Both the position numbers and the translations under genes were made by a program. A model generated the notes under the pieces. It made no database searches. It worked only from the letters and a program-made list of their open reading frames with translations, and had not been told where the DNA came from. Of a stretch of 64,000 nucleotides of DNA, positions 25,928-34,459 are shown one piece after another. The stretch lies in contig NZ_NEVJ01000003.1 of assembly GCF_002261425.1 (NCBI RefSeq), forward strand, positions 3,038,001-3,102,000. The letters run 5' to 3'. This stretch comes from Bordetella genomosp. 9. Lineage in GTDB: Bacteria > Pseudomonadota > Gammaproteobacteria > Burkholderiales > Burkholderiaceae_B. Every line of letters starts with the position of its first letter. The first letter of the stretch is position 1.

Positions 25928-28336
25928 ATGACAGCAGGCACAGCAGCCGTCCAGGCAACCTACACCCACACAGACCCGCACGCGTTCGACACGCAGGCCC
26001 GCTCCGGCAGATTGGGCGGCCACTCCTTCGAACCCGGCCCGCTCGGCGAGACAGGCCGGGCCAGCCACCGGCACACGCCCGGTGAAAAGCCGGTCCCGGC
26101 AGTTCGCAAGCTCAGGCTGGTCGCCGGGGGCGTCGCACAGACCGAAATGCCGCGCGCCACGACGCGCGACGGCAGCGGCAATGCCGACACCGTTTCCCTC
26201 GCATCGACCCATACGCCGGATTCGGGCCTGCCCCGCACCCTGTCCAATGGCATCGGATCATCGGATTCGCTCTTCAGCGGGCTCGACGGCCTCGACGCCC
26301 TCGACACCCTCGACGCCCTCGATGCGCTCGATGCGCTCGATGCGCGCGAGACACGTGATACGCGTGATCCGCGCGAAGCCCTGGCAGCCCCTGTCACGCG
26401 TCCTCGGACCAGCATCCAGGCGCCGGACAACCCGCGAAGCACCGCCAACACCACCGACACCGCCGACATCGCCGACATCGCCACGCAAACGGATAGAGAG
26501 GCCGGCTTGCCCCTGGCATCCACGCTGACGGCGAATGCCAGGCATCATCCGGACGTCGACCTGGTCATCGCCAAGCTGCGGCAAGCCTTGACGCCCACCC
26601 CGTCGACGGACGATGCGTTCGCCACCCCCGCCGCCCGGACAAAGTTCAAGCCCGCGGGCGCGTCCATACTGCGCCGCATCGCGCGCACGGAACGCCGCAT
26701 GCCGGACGCCCTGCACTATCGCGCCCTGGACTTCTACAAATCCTTGATCGCGCTGACCGAAACCGATGGCAACCCGAAAGCCGTCCGCCGCGTCGCGCTG
26801 ATGGTGGCCGCCCTGGCGCAACGTGGCCATGCCGAAGGCTACGACGCCGTCGACAGGCAGTTCGTAAAACGCATCCTCGACCCGCTGATGCATAGCCTGC
26901 CGCTGGAAACGCTCAGCGGCGTGGCGCGCTTGAACGATCGCACCGACGACATGGGCGACGACATCCTGCGCGAGGCGGGCAAGCTGCTCGCCGTACGTGC
27001 GCCGTCGGACCGAAAAGCCGGCACGCCCAAGGCGCGGCAAGCCGCCCGCGAGCACAACGCTGCCTCGCTCCTGCTGGGCACGGTCGCGGAACTGGCGCGG
27101 GAACACATACGCGCGGCATCCTGGGATCGGCCGGGCGCCGCCATACTGCAAGCAGCCGCCAACGGGCAAGCCCAGCAGATCGATGCCAGCATCCGGGAAA
27201 TGGTCTACGGCGACCTCCTGTCGGGCGAAGTAGACCTGCCTCGCGTGGAACGCCTGATGGACTTGATGAGCCGGCTTTCCCCCAGGCAGCAGTACGCCAT
27301 GGCAACCATGCTCGGCGAAACGCCGGAAAGGAATGCGGATACTCGCACGTTCGACAGGTTCATGGCCGAACAACTGGGCGATTTCGAACGTGATGCGGCC
27401 ATACGCGATCAGATGGCCCGCTTCGTCGACGACCTGCGTACCGCCTGCCGCGGCCTGTTGGCGGGCGCCGCGCGGGCACCTGCCTTCCGTACCCGCGGCG
27501 CGAACATCCGGGCCATCCCCGGCGCTGCCCTGCCGCCGTATGCCGCCAGCGGCAGCGCGTCCGCCATGGATGTGCGGGCCGAACGGCAGGGATATCCGCC
27601 AGTGGTCACGCCGTACACGACGCTGCGCATGTCCTTCCGCAACGCCCGCCACAGCATCGCGGCAAAGCTGCGCTGGACGCCGACGCCACAAGACGCCGCC
27701 AAGGCGCTGATCAAGGACGCGGTGAACGCGTTGATCGCCGGCGACCGGCTGAGCCACAAGCAGCTGCAGGCGCTGCAGGACCTGACGCAACGCCTGGACG
27801 GCAAAGGCCGCGCCGTTGCCACCAGCGTTTCCTTGAACGCACTGGTGCGCGAGCGCATCGCCAAACTGGACCCCGCCAGATTGGCCCGGCTGCACGACAA
27901 CCTGGCGACGGCCCGCCATGAACTGCAGTCGGCCGTGGCGCCGGACGCAGGCCTGGTGGCGCTCTACCGCGCGCTGCACCTGCGCCTGGAAAAGGAAGCC
28001 GGCGTCAGGAAAGGCGCCGTGGCGCTGGCAGGCGTCATCGCTGCGCTGCCCGGGAAAAAACAGGCCGAGGCGCTGCTCGATGCCCTGGACACGCTGGCCG
28101 ACGCCCAATGCCAGTCCCTCAAACACCAGAGCGAGATGGATTTCCACGAAGAAGCGCTCGACCGCCTGGGTGCGCCGGCACGCAAGGCCCTGCACAAGCT
28201 GCTGAGCGGACGCGACGACGTCCGCCGCCATAGGGACCGCCTGCGCGGCCAGATCAGCTATATGCCCAAGGTATGGCAGCAGTACCGCCAGAGCCAGTTG
28301 GAAATCCTCTCCCGCCTCGCACCCGGAAGAGGCTAG
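25928..28336 (+). CDS. Unknown 802-residue protein, candidate secreted effector
   Basis: No family recognised. Residues 1-200 are low-complexity, rich in Thr, Ser, Asp, Ala and Arg, with no signal peptide or membrane helix. Within them, residues 119-139 are a run of L-D-(A/T/G) triplets, 140-150 repeat R-D/E-T/P, and about 176-187 repeat A-D-I/T. From about residue 205 on it is rich in charged, Leu/Ala-spaced helices (for example RRVALMVAALAQRGH, LPRVERLMDLMSRLSPRQQ, LRRHRD-like ends) that look like several helical-bundle modules. The disordered N-terminus with a helical body is the architecture of many type III effectors, and a possible hrp-box precedes it. This is inference; it could equally be a cytoplasmic scaffold. 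The codon bias is strong on this strand, supporting a real gene. Confidence 0.7.
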   Translation: MTAGTAAVQATYTHTDPHAFDTQARSGRLGGHSFEPGPLGETGRASHRHTPGEKPVPAVRKLRLVAGGVAQTEMPRATTRDGSGNADTVSLASTHTPDSGLPRTLSNGIGSSDSLFSGLDGLDALDTLDALDALDALDARETRDTRDPREALAAPVTRPRTSIQAPDNPRSTANTTDTADIADIATQTDREAGLPLASTLTANARHHPDVDLVIAKLRQALTPTPSTDDAFATPAARTKFKPAGASILRRIARTERRMPDALHYRALDFYKSLIALTETDGNPKAVRRVALMVAALAQRGHAEGYDAVDRQFVKRILDPLMHSLPLETLSGVARLNDRTDDMGDDILREAGKLLAVRAPSDRKAGTPKARQAAREHNAASLLLGTVAELAREHIRAASWDRPGAAILQAAANGQAQQIDASIREMVYGDLLSGEVDLPRVERLMDLMSRLSPRQQYAMATMLGETPERNADTRTFDRFMAEQLGDFERDAAIRDQMARFVDDLRTACRGLLAGAARAPAFRTRGANIRAIPGAALPPYAASGSASAMDVRAERQGYPPVVTPYTTLRMSFRNARHSIAAKLRWTPTPQDAAKALIKDAVNALIAGDRLSHKQLQALQDLTQRLDGKGRAVATSVSLNALVRERIAKLDPARLARLHDNLATARHELQSAVAPDAGLVALYRALHLRLEKEAGVRKGAVALAGVIAALPGKKQAEALLDALDTLADAQCQSLKHQSEMDFHEEALDRLGAPARKALHKLLSGRDDVRRHRDRLRGQISYMPKVWQQYRQSQLEILSRLAPGRG

Positions 28337-28372
28337 CCAGGCGGGGAGGCCGCCAGATTCCGGCAGGCCGGG

Positions 28373-29395
28373 CTACCCGCATGCGGCCGATGCGGATTCC
28401 TGGAACGTAAAGCTGTCCGCATACACGTGCGCCATGCTGGCGCCCAGCATGGCGAAGACCGCTTTCGCCTCCGTCACCATGGCAGGCGATCCGCACAGGT
28501 ATATCGCGTATTCGGACAGGTCGTCATGGTCTTCGGCCACCACGTCCTGGACATGGCCACGCCGGCCCTGCCAGGACGGGTCGGGACGCGATAGCACGGG
28601 CACGAACTCGAACTCGTACAGCCTGTCCTTCCAGCTTTCGATGACGTCGCGCATATACAGGTCGGCCTCGGTGCGGACGCCCCAGTACAACTTGATGGGA
28701 GGACAATCGGCGTCGTCCAGCAGCGACTCCAGGATCGCCTTGATGGGCGCCAGTCCGGTGCCGGTCGCGACCATCAACAGCGGCCGGTAGTCTTCTTCGT
28801 GATAACAGAAGCCACCGAGCGGCGCCTCTATCCGCAGCGGCATGCCTGGCGCCGCCTGGGCCAGGAACGTATCCGTGAAGCGGCCGCCGGGTATGCGCCG
28901 GATATGCAGGTCGATCTCCCCGCCACGGCCGCGCGCCGGCGACGCCATCGAAAAGCTGCGCTTGCTGCCATCGGGCAACAGGATATTCATATGCTGGCCC
29001 GGCCGGTATTCCGGCAGGCCGTCCTCCGGCACCGCAAGCGTGACGTGCAGCACGCCGTCGCAGGCACTGCGTACCTGCAGCAGCGACGCGCTGGTGGTCA
29101 TCGGCTCGGCCAGGATGGGGCCACGCGCGGGCAGGCTCAGGACGAGATCGGAAACCGCCCTGGCCTGGCAAGCCAGGGCGTATCCCTGGGCATGCTCCGC
29201 TTCGGTCAGGGCCGGGGGTATCTCTTCATACGCGACGGCGCCCTCCTGGATCCTGACCCGGCAACTGCCGCACGCGCCGAAGGTGCATTCGTGGGGCATC
29301 GCCACGCCGGCACGTCCCGCCGCGTCCAGGATGGATTCGTCGTCTTCCGCCGTGAAGGTGGCGGCAGGTTCCAGTATCACCACGCGGTAGGTCAT
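28373..29395 (-). CDS. [2Fe-2S]/FAD NAD(P)H oxidoreductase (ferredoxin reductase)
   Basis: 340-residue reductase with three modules: an N-terminal plant-type ferredoxin domain (cluster cysteines C37, C42, C45, C76), an FAD-binding barrel (RSFSMAS and GGRFTD segments, about 130-190) and a C-terminal NAD(P) domain (LLMVATGTGLAPIKAILE, YLCGSP). It would pass NAD(P)H electrons to an oxygenase or to separate ferredoxins. It resembles reductases of ring-hydroxylating and CDP-glucoseen systems. As last gene of the operon with the aldehyde dehydrogenase, and sharing the regulatory motif with the diiron oxidase operon, it is the likely electron source for that enzyme. Confidence 0.92.
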   Translation of the reverse strand: MTYRVVILEPAATFTAEDDESILDAAGRAGVAMPHECTFGACGSCRVRIQEGAVAYEEIPPALTEAEHAQGYALACQARAVSDLVLSLPARGPILAEPMTTSASLLQVRSACDGVLHVTLAVPEDGLPEYRPGQHMNILLPDGSKRSFSMASPARGRGGEIDLHIRRIPGGRFTDTFLAQAAPGMPLRIEAPLGGFCYHEEDYRPLLMVATGTGLAPIKAILESLLDDADCPPIKLYWGVRTEADLYMRDVIESWKDRLYEFEFVPVLSRPDPSWQGRRGHVQDVVAEDHDDLSEYAIYLCGSPAMVTEAKAVFAMLGASMAHVYADSFTFQESASAACG

Positions 29396-29414
29396 GGCAG
29401 GCCTCCCTGGGGTA

Positions 29415-29894
29415 TCACTTCTTGATGTCGGCGGCGACCAGCACTTTCATGCCCTTCTCCGCCAGAAGGTCGGCGAGCGCCTGCAGCGCCGCCAGGCCGG
29501 CCGCCGTATCCTGTTCGCCGTTGCCGCCGCTCAGGCCCACGCCGCCGATGACTTCGTCGTCGACCACGATGGGAAAGCCGCCGACGAAGACGGCGAACTT
29601 GCCGTCGAAGCTCCACTGGATGCCGAAGGCTTCGTTGCCGGGCAGCGCGGGACCATTCGGCGCCGTGTTGAACAGATGCGTGGATCGCTTGTGGCCGGCC
29701 GCCGTGAATGCCTTGTTCCACGCGATCTGCGGGCCCGTGATCCGTGCGCCGTTCATGCGCTCCATGGCGATCGGATAGCCGCCATCGTCCACCACGCATA
29801 CGGTTTCAAGCACGCCGATTTCGCGCGACCTGGCGATGGCCGCGGCGATCATGGCGCGTGCTTCCTCGAGTTCCAGCCTGTATACCTGCTTCAT
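29415..29894 (-). CDS. GlcG/HbpS-family protein
   Basis: 159-residue single-domain protein of the GlcG/HbpS (DUF336) family. Diagnostic segments are ETVCVVDDGGYPIAMERMNGA, FGIQWSFDGKFAVFVGGFPIVVDDEVIGGVGLSGG and a C-terminal helix. Some family members bind heme; others sit in catabolic operons (glycolate, propanediol, aromatic) with unknown role. It lies between the reductase and the aldehyde dehydrogenase with short gaps. Its function here may be protective or chaperone-like for a redox cofactor, but nothing in the sequence proves it. Confidence 0.88.
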   Translation of the reverse strand: MKQVYRLELEEARAMIAAAIARSREIGVLETVCVVDDGGYPIAMERMNGARITGPQIAWNKAFTAAGHKRSTHLFNTAPNGPALPGNEAFGIQWSFDGKFAVFVGGFPIVVDDEVIGGVGLSGGNGEQDTAAGLAALQALADLLAEKGMKVLVAADIKK

Positions 29895-29956
29895 GGGATG
29901 CTCCTGCTGTGTTGCGGTCGTTCAAGCGCGTGTGTGCCGCGCCTAGGCGGCCCCGC

Positions 29957-31417
29957 CTAGGCGGCCCGGTACACCGTCTTGATCTGCGTATAGAACTCCA
30001 GCCCTATCCTGCCGGACTCGCGGAAGGTCGACGTGCTGGAGCGTTTCAACCCACCGAATGGGGCGTTGATCAGGTTGCCGGTCGTCGTTCGATTGATCTT
30101 GACTGTCCCGGCCTGGATGTCCTTGGCGAATCGATGCGCGTAGGCGGCATTCGTGGTGGCGATCGCCGCCGACAGCCCGTATTCGGTGTCGTTGGCCTTG
30201 GCGATCGCGTCCTCGTAGCCGTCGACCTCGATGATGGCGATGACCGGCCCGAAGATCTCTTCGCGCGCGATGCGCATCTGCTGCGTGACGTCGGTGAAAA
30301 TGGCGGGTGACACGTAGTACCCCTTGGCCAGGCCGCCTTCCATCAGGCGATCGCCGCCATACAGGTGAGTCGCCTCGCTTTTTCCCAACGCGATATAGGA
30401 CAGCACATTGTCCAGCTGGCGCGCGGTGGCCAGCGGTCCAAGCTCGCAGCCGGGCTCCAGCCCGCTGCCGATCTTCATCGTCTTTACCTTGGCCAACAGC
30501 TTTTCCGTATAGGCGGCCTTCACGCCGCGATCGACCAGCACCCGGCTGGTGCCGGTGCAAGCCTGCCCGGTCAGGGAAAATCCCCCTTTGACGGTCAGGT
30601 CCACCGCCTTGTCCAGGTCGGCATCCGCCAGCACGATCAGGGGGTTCTTGCCGCCCAGCTCCATCTGCGTGCGCGTGGTCAGCCCGACCGAGCGATGGAT
30701 CTGTTCGCCCGCCTGGGTGGACCCGGTGAAGGAAATGGCCTTGACGTACGGCGACTCGGTGATCGCCGGCCCCACCGCCGCGGCGGGCCCGGTCAGGAAG
30801 TTCAATACGCCGTCCGGTATGCCCGCTTCGACGAAAGCTTCCGTCAGGCGGTAGCCGCTGAGTGGCGCATCGGATGACGGCTTGAACACCACCGTATTGC
30901 CCATGATCAACGCCGGCGCGATCTTGCGAGCCGGGATGGACACGGGGAAATTCCAGGGTGAAATCACGGTCACCACGCCCAATGGCTCCAGCTGGCTGTA
31001 GACGACCATGTCCGGATCGTCATTGGGAAACGTCTCGCCGGTGAAGGACTGGCCTTCCGCCGCATAGAAACGCAGGGTCTGGGCGGACCGCAGGATCTCG
31101 TCGCGGCTGAGTCCGACCGCCTTGCCCTCCTCGCGCGTAAGTTCTTCGGCGAACTGGCTGGCGTGGGCTTCCAGATAGTCGGCCGCACGGAACAGGATCT
31201 GCGCCCTTTTGGAGATGGGCGTTGCCTTCCATTTCTCGAAGGCGGCTTGCGCCGCCGCCACGGCCGCTGTGCCATCCACGGCGGCGGACGCCTGGAAATG
31301 GCCGACGATGTCGTCGGTATTGGCGGGGTTGATGTTGGGCACCGTCTTGCCGCTGGCGCAGGGCGACCATTTGCCCGCCACGTAATTCATAAATTCGGTG
31401 TTTTTCAGGTCTTCCAT
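29957..31417 (-). CDS. NAD(P)-dependent aldehyde dehydrogenase
   Basis: 486-residue ALDH. The catalytic cysteine is C287 (GQACTGTSR), the general base E253 (QMELGGKNP), and the cofactor loop is FTGSTQAGEQI with ISPWNFP near 153-159. Length and the INPANTDDIVGHF opening fit the semialdehyde-dehydrogenase group related to 2-oxoglutarate-semialdehyde dehydrogenase. It is the first gene of an operon with the GlcG-like protein and the reductase, and has its own promoter with the shared motif 48 bases upstream. It probably oxidises an aldehyde released by the pathway's oxygenation step. Confidence 0.93.
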   Translation of the reverse strand: MEDLKNTEFMNYVAGKWSPCASGKTVPNINPANTDDIVGHFQASAAVDGTAAVAAAQAAFEKWKATPISKRAQILFRAADYLEAHASQFAEELTREEGKAVGLSRDEILRSAQTLRFYAAEGQSFTGETFPNDDPDMVVYSQLEPLGVVTVISPWNFPVSIPARKIAPALIMGNTVVFKPSSDAPLSGYRLTEAFVEAGIPDGVLNFLTGPAAAVGPAITESPYVKAISFTGSTQAGEQIHRSVGLTTRTQMELGGKNPLIVLADADLDKAVDLTVKGGFSLTGQACTGTSRVLVDRGVKAAYTEKLLAKVKTMKIGSGLEPGCELGPLATARQLDNVLSYIALGKSEATHLYGGDRLMEGGLAKGYYVSPAIFTDVTQQMRIAREEIFGPVIAIIEVDGYEDAIAKANDTEYGLSAAIATTNAAYAHRFAKDIQAGTVKINRTTTGNLINAPFGGLKRSSTSTFRESGRIGLEFYTQIKTVYRAA

Positions 31418-31464
31418 GCTCGCTCCGAATTCACCAGGCCAGCGCCCGATGGTTTTGAGTGAAT

Positions 31465-31479
31465 ATTGTATACCGTCAA
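31465..31479 (-). promoter_or_regulatory. Shared TATACA motif before the aldehyde dehydrogenase operon
   Basis: Plus-strand ATTGTATACCGTCAA; in gene direction it reads TTGACGGTATACAAT. The first 12 bases are identical to the site before the diiron oxidase operon. It lies 48 bases before the start codon and may overlap a -10 box (TATACA or TACAAT), as a repressor site would. Confidence 0.6.
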
Positions 31480-31487
31480 CAGTGATT

Positions 31488-31514
31488 AAAAAGGCGGCGC
31501 TTCGCCGCCTTTTT
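31488..31514 (-). terminator. Rho-independent terminator of the permease gene
   Basis: AAAAAGGCGGC pairs with GCCGCCTTTTT around GCTTC, three bases beyond the permease stop. The A- and T-tails make it work in either direction. It separates the permease transcript from the aldehyde dehydrogenase promoter. Confidence 0.9.
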
Positions 31515-31516
31515 CG

Positions 31517-33052
31517 TCACTGCCAGATCAGGATGGCGCAGATGGTCGACACGAACAGCGCCAGCACCACGGGCAGCAGCAGCGCGCGCACCATCTCCAG
31601 CACGTGCACGCGCGCGAATCCGGCGACGGCGATCAACGATGACCACGCGATCAACGTCCCACCGCCCGTCCACACCGCGCCCATCTGGCCCACGGCCGCC
31701 AGGGTGGCGGGATCGATACCCACCACGGGCCCCAGCGCGCCCGACAATGTTCCTGTCAGCGGCAGGCCGGCGAAACCCGAACCGTCGATGCCGGTCACCA
31801 TGCCGACCAGCAGCACGCCGAACGCCACCAGGAAATGATTCGACGGGATCAGGTGCTGCGCGGACGCGATGATCTCGAAAAGCAACCCTGGAGCCTGCGC
31901 GCTGTCCATGCCCAGGATCTGGGCCGCGGTATCGTGCGCGCCGATGAAGAAGAAGCCCGCGATCGGCAGCACCGACCCCATGGCCTTGAAGGCGAACACG
32001 AATCCGTCGGTGATGTGGTCCGGACAGACGTCCAGCATGCGGCGCGGGCCTTCCGCTGCCAGCGTGACCAGCATCATCAGCGCGACGGCGACTCCCCCGA
32101 CCAGCGCGGCCGCGTCGCCGCCGCGCAGCGCCGGCAGGCCAGGCACGATGCGCGGCAGCACCATGATCGCGATGACGCCCAGGAACGCCACCGGCGTGAT
32201 CACCGCGAAGGCGCGCGACCATTTGATGCGGCGGGCTTCCTCCGGGGTGGCGGCGCGGCGCGGCGGCGTGCCAGGGGGCTCGTCATAGCTCGTGCCGCGC
32301 GCCAGTTCCGCCTTGTCGAAGCTGCCCTCGGATTCGATCTGCGCCAGCGTGCCGTCCTGCGCGCGTGCCTGCCACGCGCTCAGCAACGCGGCGTTGCCGG
32401 GAACGATATGGCGGCGAATCATGAAGTAGGTGACCAGCAGCGCGATCCCGCCAGTGATCAGGGACAGGACCAGCGCGCGATCCGCCACCGTGGCGGCGCT
32501 CACCGCCGCGCCAGCGGCCTTCGCGCTGATGCCGGGCGCGACGCCGATGACGTAATCCGAGGACAGCGCCATGCCCTGGCCCGCGATGGCGATGGCCATG
32601 GCGCCCGCCAGCGGCGGCAGTCCCGCGGCGATCGCCGCGGGCAGCAGGATGGCCGATACCAGCGGCACCGCGGGCGTCGGCCAGAAGAACAGCGAGATAA
32701 CGTACGTACACGCGGCGATGATGAAGTAGGAAACGTGGCCGCCCCGCATGATGCGACGCATGGGCTGCACCATGCGCACATCGGCCTGTATGGACTTCAG
32801 CGCATTCAGCAGCGCCGTCATGAAGGTGATCACCAGGAAGATGTTGAACAGCTCCTTGGCGGCCACGAAGCTGGCGTTGAAGATGCCGATCAACGCGCTG
32901 ATGGGGCTCCCGGTAATGGCCAGGACCACCAGAAAGGTGCCGATCACGGACGGCACCACGACATTGGCGCGCAGGATCATCGTCAGGATGATCGCGGCCA
33001 CGCTTATCAAATACACCCAATGCGAAGCATTGAGCACCACGTCGGTATGCAT
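31517..33052 (-). CDS. Putative organic-anion permease (GntP/CitMHS-like)
   Basis: 511-residue, very hydrophobic protein with about 12 membrane segments in two halves joined by a hydrophilic loop near 215-275. Repeated Gly/Ser/Thr-rich motifs, GQGMALSSDYVIG and GIDGSGFAGLPLTGTLSG, occupy equivalent places in the two halves, as in ion-transporter-superfamily carriers for gluconate, citrate and similar anions. I cannot name the family with certainty. ATG 33052 has a GGGGAAAG ribosome site. It is transcribed alone, divergent from the GntR regulator, and carries the shared motif 47 bases upstream. It probably imports the pathway substrate. Confidence 0.75.
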   Translation of the reverse strand: MHTDVVLNASHWVYLISVAAIILTMILRANVVVPSVIGTFLVVLAITGSPISALIGIFNASFVAAKELFNIFLVITFMTALLNALKSIQADVRMVQPMRRIMRGGHVSYFIIAACTYVISLFFWPTPAVPLVSAILLPAAIAAGLPPLAGAMAIAIAGQGMALSSDYVIGVAPGISAKAAGAAVSAATVADRALVLSLITGGIALLVTYFMIRRHIVPGNAALLSAWQARAQDGTLAQIESEGSFDKAELARGTSYDEPPGTPPRRAATPEEARRIKWSRAFAVITPVAFLGVIAIMVLPRIVPGLPALRGGDAAALVGGVAVALMMLVTLAAEGPRRMLDVCPDHITDGFVFAFKAMGSVLPIAGFFFIGAHDTAAQILGMDSAQAPGLLFEIIASAQHLIPSNHFLVAFGVLLVGMVTGIDGSGFAGLPLTGTLSGALGPVVGIDPATLAAVGQMGAVWTGGGTLIAWSSLIAVAGFARVHVLEMVRALLLPVVLALFVSTICAILIWQ

Positions 33053-33098
33053 CACTTTCCCCTTGCTGCCATGCCGGCAGTTCATAGTCGCGACGAAC

Positions 33099-33110
33099 TG
33101 TATACTATAT
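33099..33110 (-). promoter_or_regulatory. Shared TATACA motif before the permease
   Basis: Plus-strand TGTATACTATAT; in gene direction ATATAGTATACA. It lies 47 bases before the permease start codon, in the same orientation relative to the gene as the motifs before the aldehyde dehydrogenase and oxidase operons. Confidence 0.55.
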
Positions 33111-33220
33111 GGCGAACTCGACGCCGCCAACGGCATTCTTGCTCTACTAGGGAATACGATATGCAGGGCGGGCTGGGCCGGCCCCTGGGAAGCATCTCGA
33201 TTTGCAGGGACAGAACTGGG

Positions 33221-33233
33221 ATACCATATACAT
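33221..33233 (+). promoter_or_regulatory. Shared TATACA motif before the GntR gene
   Basis: ATACCATATACAT reads in the direction of the regulator, 94 bases before its start codon. It matches the ATAY-NN-TATACA pattern of the three minus-strand promoters and suggests autoregulation. The rest of the 274-base divergent region holds a possible TACAAT box near 33287 and no gene. Confidence 0.5.
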
Positions 33234-33326
33234 TCTCGCCGCGCCTATCGCCCTCGCCGCCCGGAGACACCGCCCTGGGGTAATACAATCAACCCGACAC
33301 CCATACGCTTGCTCGCACCCGCCGCC

Positions 33327-34046
33327 ATGTCCATACAGAATCCATCACCGGCAACGAACAACCCCGCGGCGGCAGCCGCCCGTCCGCTCAAGATAGGCGA
33401 ACAGCATCCGCAACTGTTCGCCGTGGTTCGCGATCAATTGCGGGCACGCATACTCAGCGGCGAATTCACGCCCGGCGACCGCCTGGTCGAAGGCCGGCTG
33501 TCCGACGAAATGGGCGTGTCGCGCATTCCCGTCCGCGAGGCATTGCGTGCCCTGGCCGCCGAAGGCCTGGTCACGATCGAACCGCGGCGGGGCGCGTCCG
33601 TATCCATATTGTCGGACGACATGGCCAACGACATGATCGAGGTTCGCGCCACGCTCGAAGGCCTGAACGCGAAACTGGCGGCGCAGCGCCGGGACCAGGG
33701 TACGGTGGCGCGGCTGCAGAACTTCCTGGACGAAGGCAACATGGCCGCGCGTGCCGATACGCTGGAACGCTTCCTGGCCTTGAATTCCGAGTTTCATGAA
33801 ATGCTGGCGACCATCGCCGGCAACGTAGTGCTGACCGACCTGATGCGCTCGCTGCGCGATCGCACCGCCCTGCTGTTCGCGCCCAGCAACATGCGGCGCG
33901 CCAGGCAGAACTGGGACGAACATGCACAGATCCTGAACGCGGTGATCGCGGGCAACGGCGATCTGGCCGCGCTGCTGGCCAGCCAGCATGTCCACAACGC
34001 GGCCAAGGCCTACGTCGAGGCCCAGCAATCCCGCACGGGCGCCTAG
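33327..34046 (+). CDS. GntR-family (FCD) regulator of the diiron oxidase regulon
   Basis: 239-residue regulator. The winged helix (about 30-95) includes FAVVRDQLRARILSGEFTPG, LSDEMGVSRIPVREALRAL and EGLVTIEPRRGASV. The C-terminal FCD domain carries EVRATLEGLNAKLA, LNSEFHEMLATIAGN and HAQILNAVIAGN with the His/Asp/Asn metal or ligand positions. It lies in the middle of the three minus-strand operons and is divergent from the permease. The motif shared by all four promoters makes it the likely specific repressor. ATG 33327 is used; upstream codons in the frame cross the promoter motif and are unlikely. Confidence 0.9.
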   Translation: MSIQNPSPATNNPAAAAARPLKIGEQHPQLFAVVRDQLRARILSGEFTPGDRLVEGRLSDEMGVSRIPVREALRALAAEGLVTIEPRRGASVSILSDDMANDMIEVRATLEGLNAKLAAQRRDQGTVARLQNFLDEGNMAARADTLERFLALNSEFHEMLATIAGNVVLTDLMRSLRDRTALLFAPSNMRRARQNWDEHAQILNAVIAGNGDLAALLASQHVHNAAKAYVEAQQSRTGA

Positions 34047-34071
34047 GCGCGTACGGCGCCGAGCGGCCCCG

Positions 34072-34365
34072 CTATTCCGGGCGTCCGGCCCACGAGACCT
34101 TGATGTCGCCGTTGACGAAGGTCTGGCACGCCATCCTGTAGCCTTTTTCGAAGTCCTCCGGCTTCAGGTGCCGGCGCTCCTTCGGCTTGACCGCGTCGGT
34201 GTTTTCCAGGCCTTCTTCGATCAGGCATTTGCAGGTGCCGCACAATCCGCCACCGCACTTGAACGGTATGCCCCCCTTCTCTTTCAGGGATACACGCAGC
34301 AGATTGCTATTGGGCGCCGCGGTCACCACCTTGCCGCCATTGGTTATGAATGTGATTTCGACCAT
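34072..34365 (-). CDS. [2Fe-2S] ferredoxin (first)
   Basis: 97-residue plant-type ferredoxin. Cluster cysteines are C37, C42, C45 and C80 (FKCGGGLCGTCKC and MACQ), with an additional C47. ATG 34365 starts MVEITFITNGG directly; longer frames enter a repeat-rich gap. It ends the oxidase operon and converges on the GntR gene. The protein would carry one electron at a time, presumably from the reductase to the diiron oxidase. Two ferredoxins in one small operon is unusual. Confidence 0.9.
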   Translation of the reverse strand: MVEITFITNGGKVVTAAPNSNLLRVSLKEKGGIPFKCGGGLCGTCKCLIEEGLENTDAVKPKERRHLKPEDFEKGYRMACQTFVNGDIKVSWAGRPE

Positions 34366-34428
34366 GATGAGAATAAGCCCCGGTTGAACACGGGATGGTT
34401 GAACGCGGATGTCGAACGCCGGATAACC

Positions 34429-34458
34429 GCGATGAACGCGATGAGCGCGATGAACGCG
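34429..34458. repeat. 9-bp tandem repeat between two operon genes
   Basis: GCGATGAAC, GCGATGAGC, GCGATGAAC then GCG, three near-perfect copies, in the gap between the 108-residue gene and the first ferredoxin gene. The 94-base gap is long for this otherwise tight operon. Confidence 0.75.
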
Positions 34459-34459
34459 G

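Noticed and set aside
26258..28231. Minus-strand open frame opposite the 802-residue gene
   Set aside because: Third-position G/C bias and coherent helical periodicity favour the plus strand; the minus product has no domain or signal and has no ribosome site.
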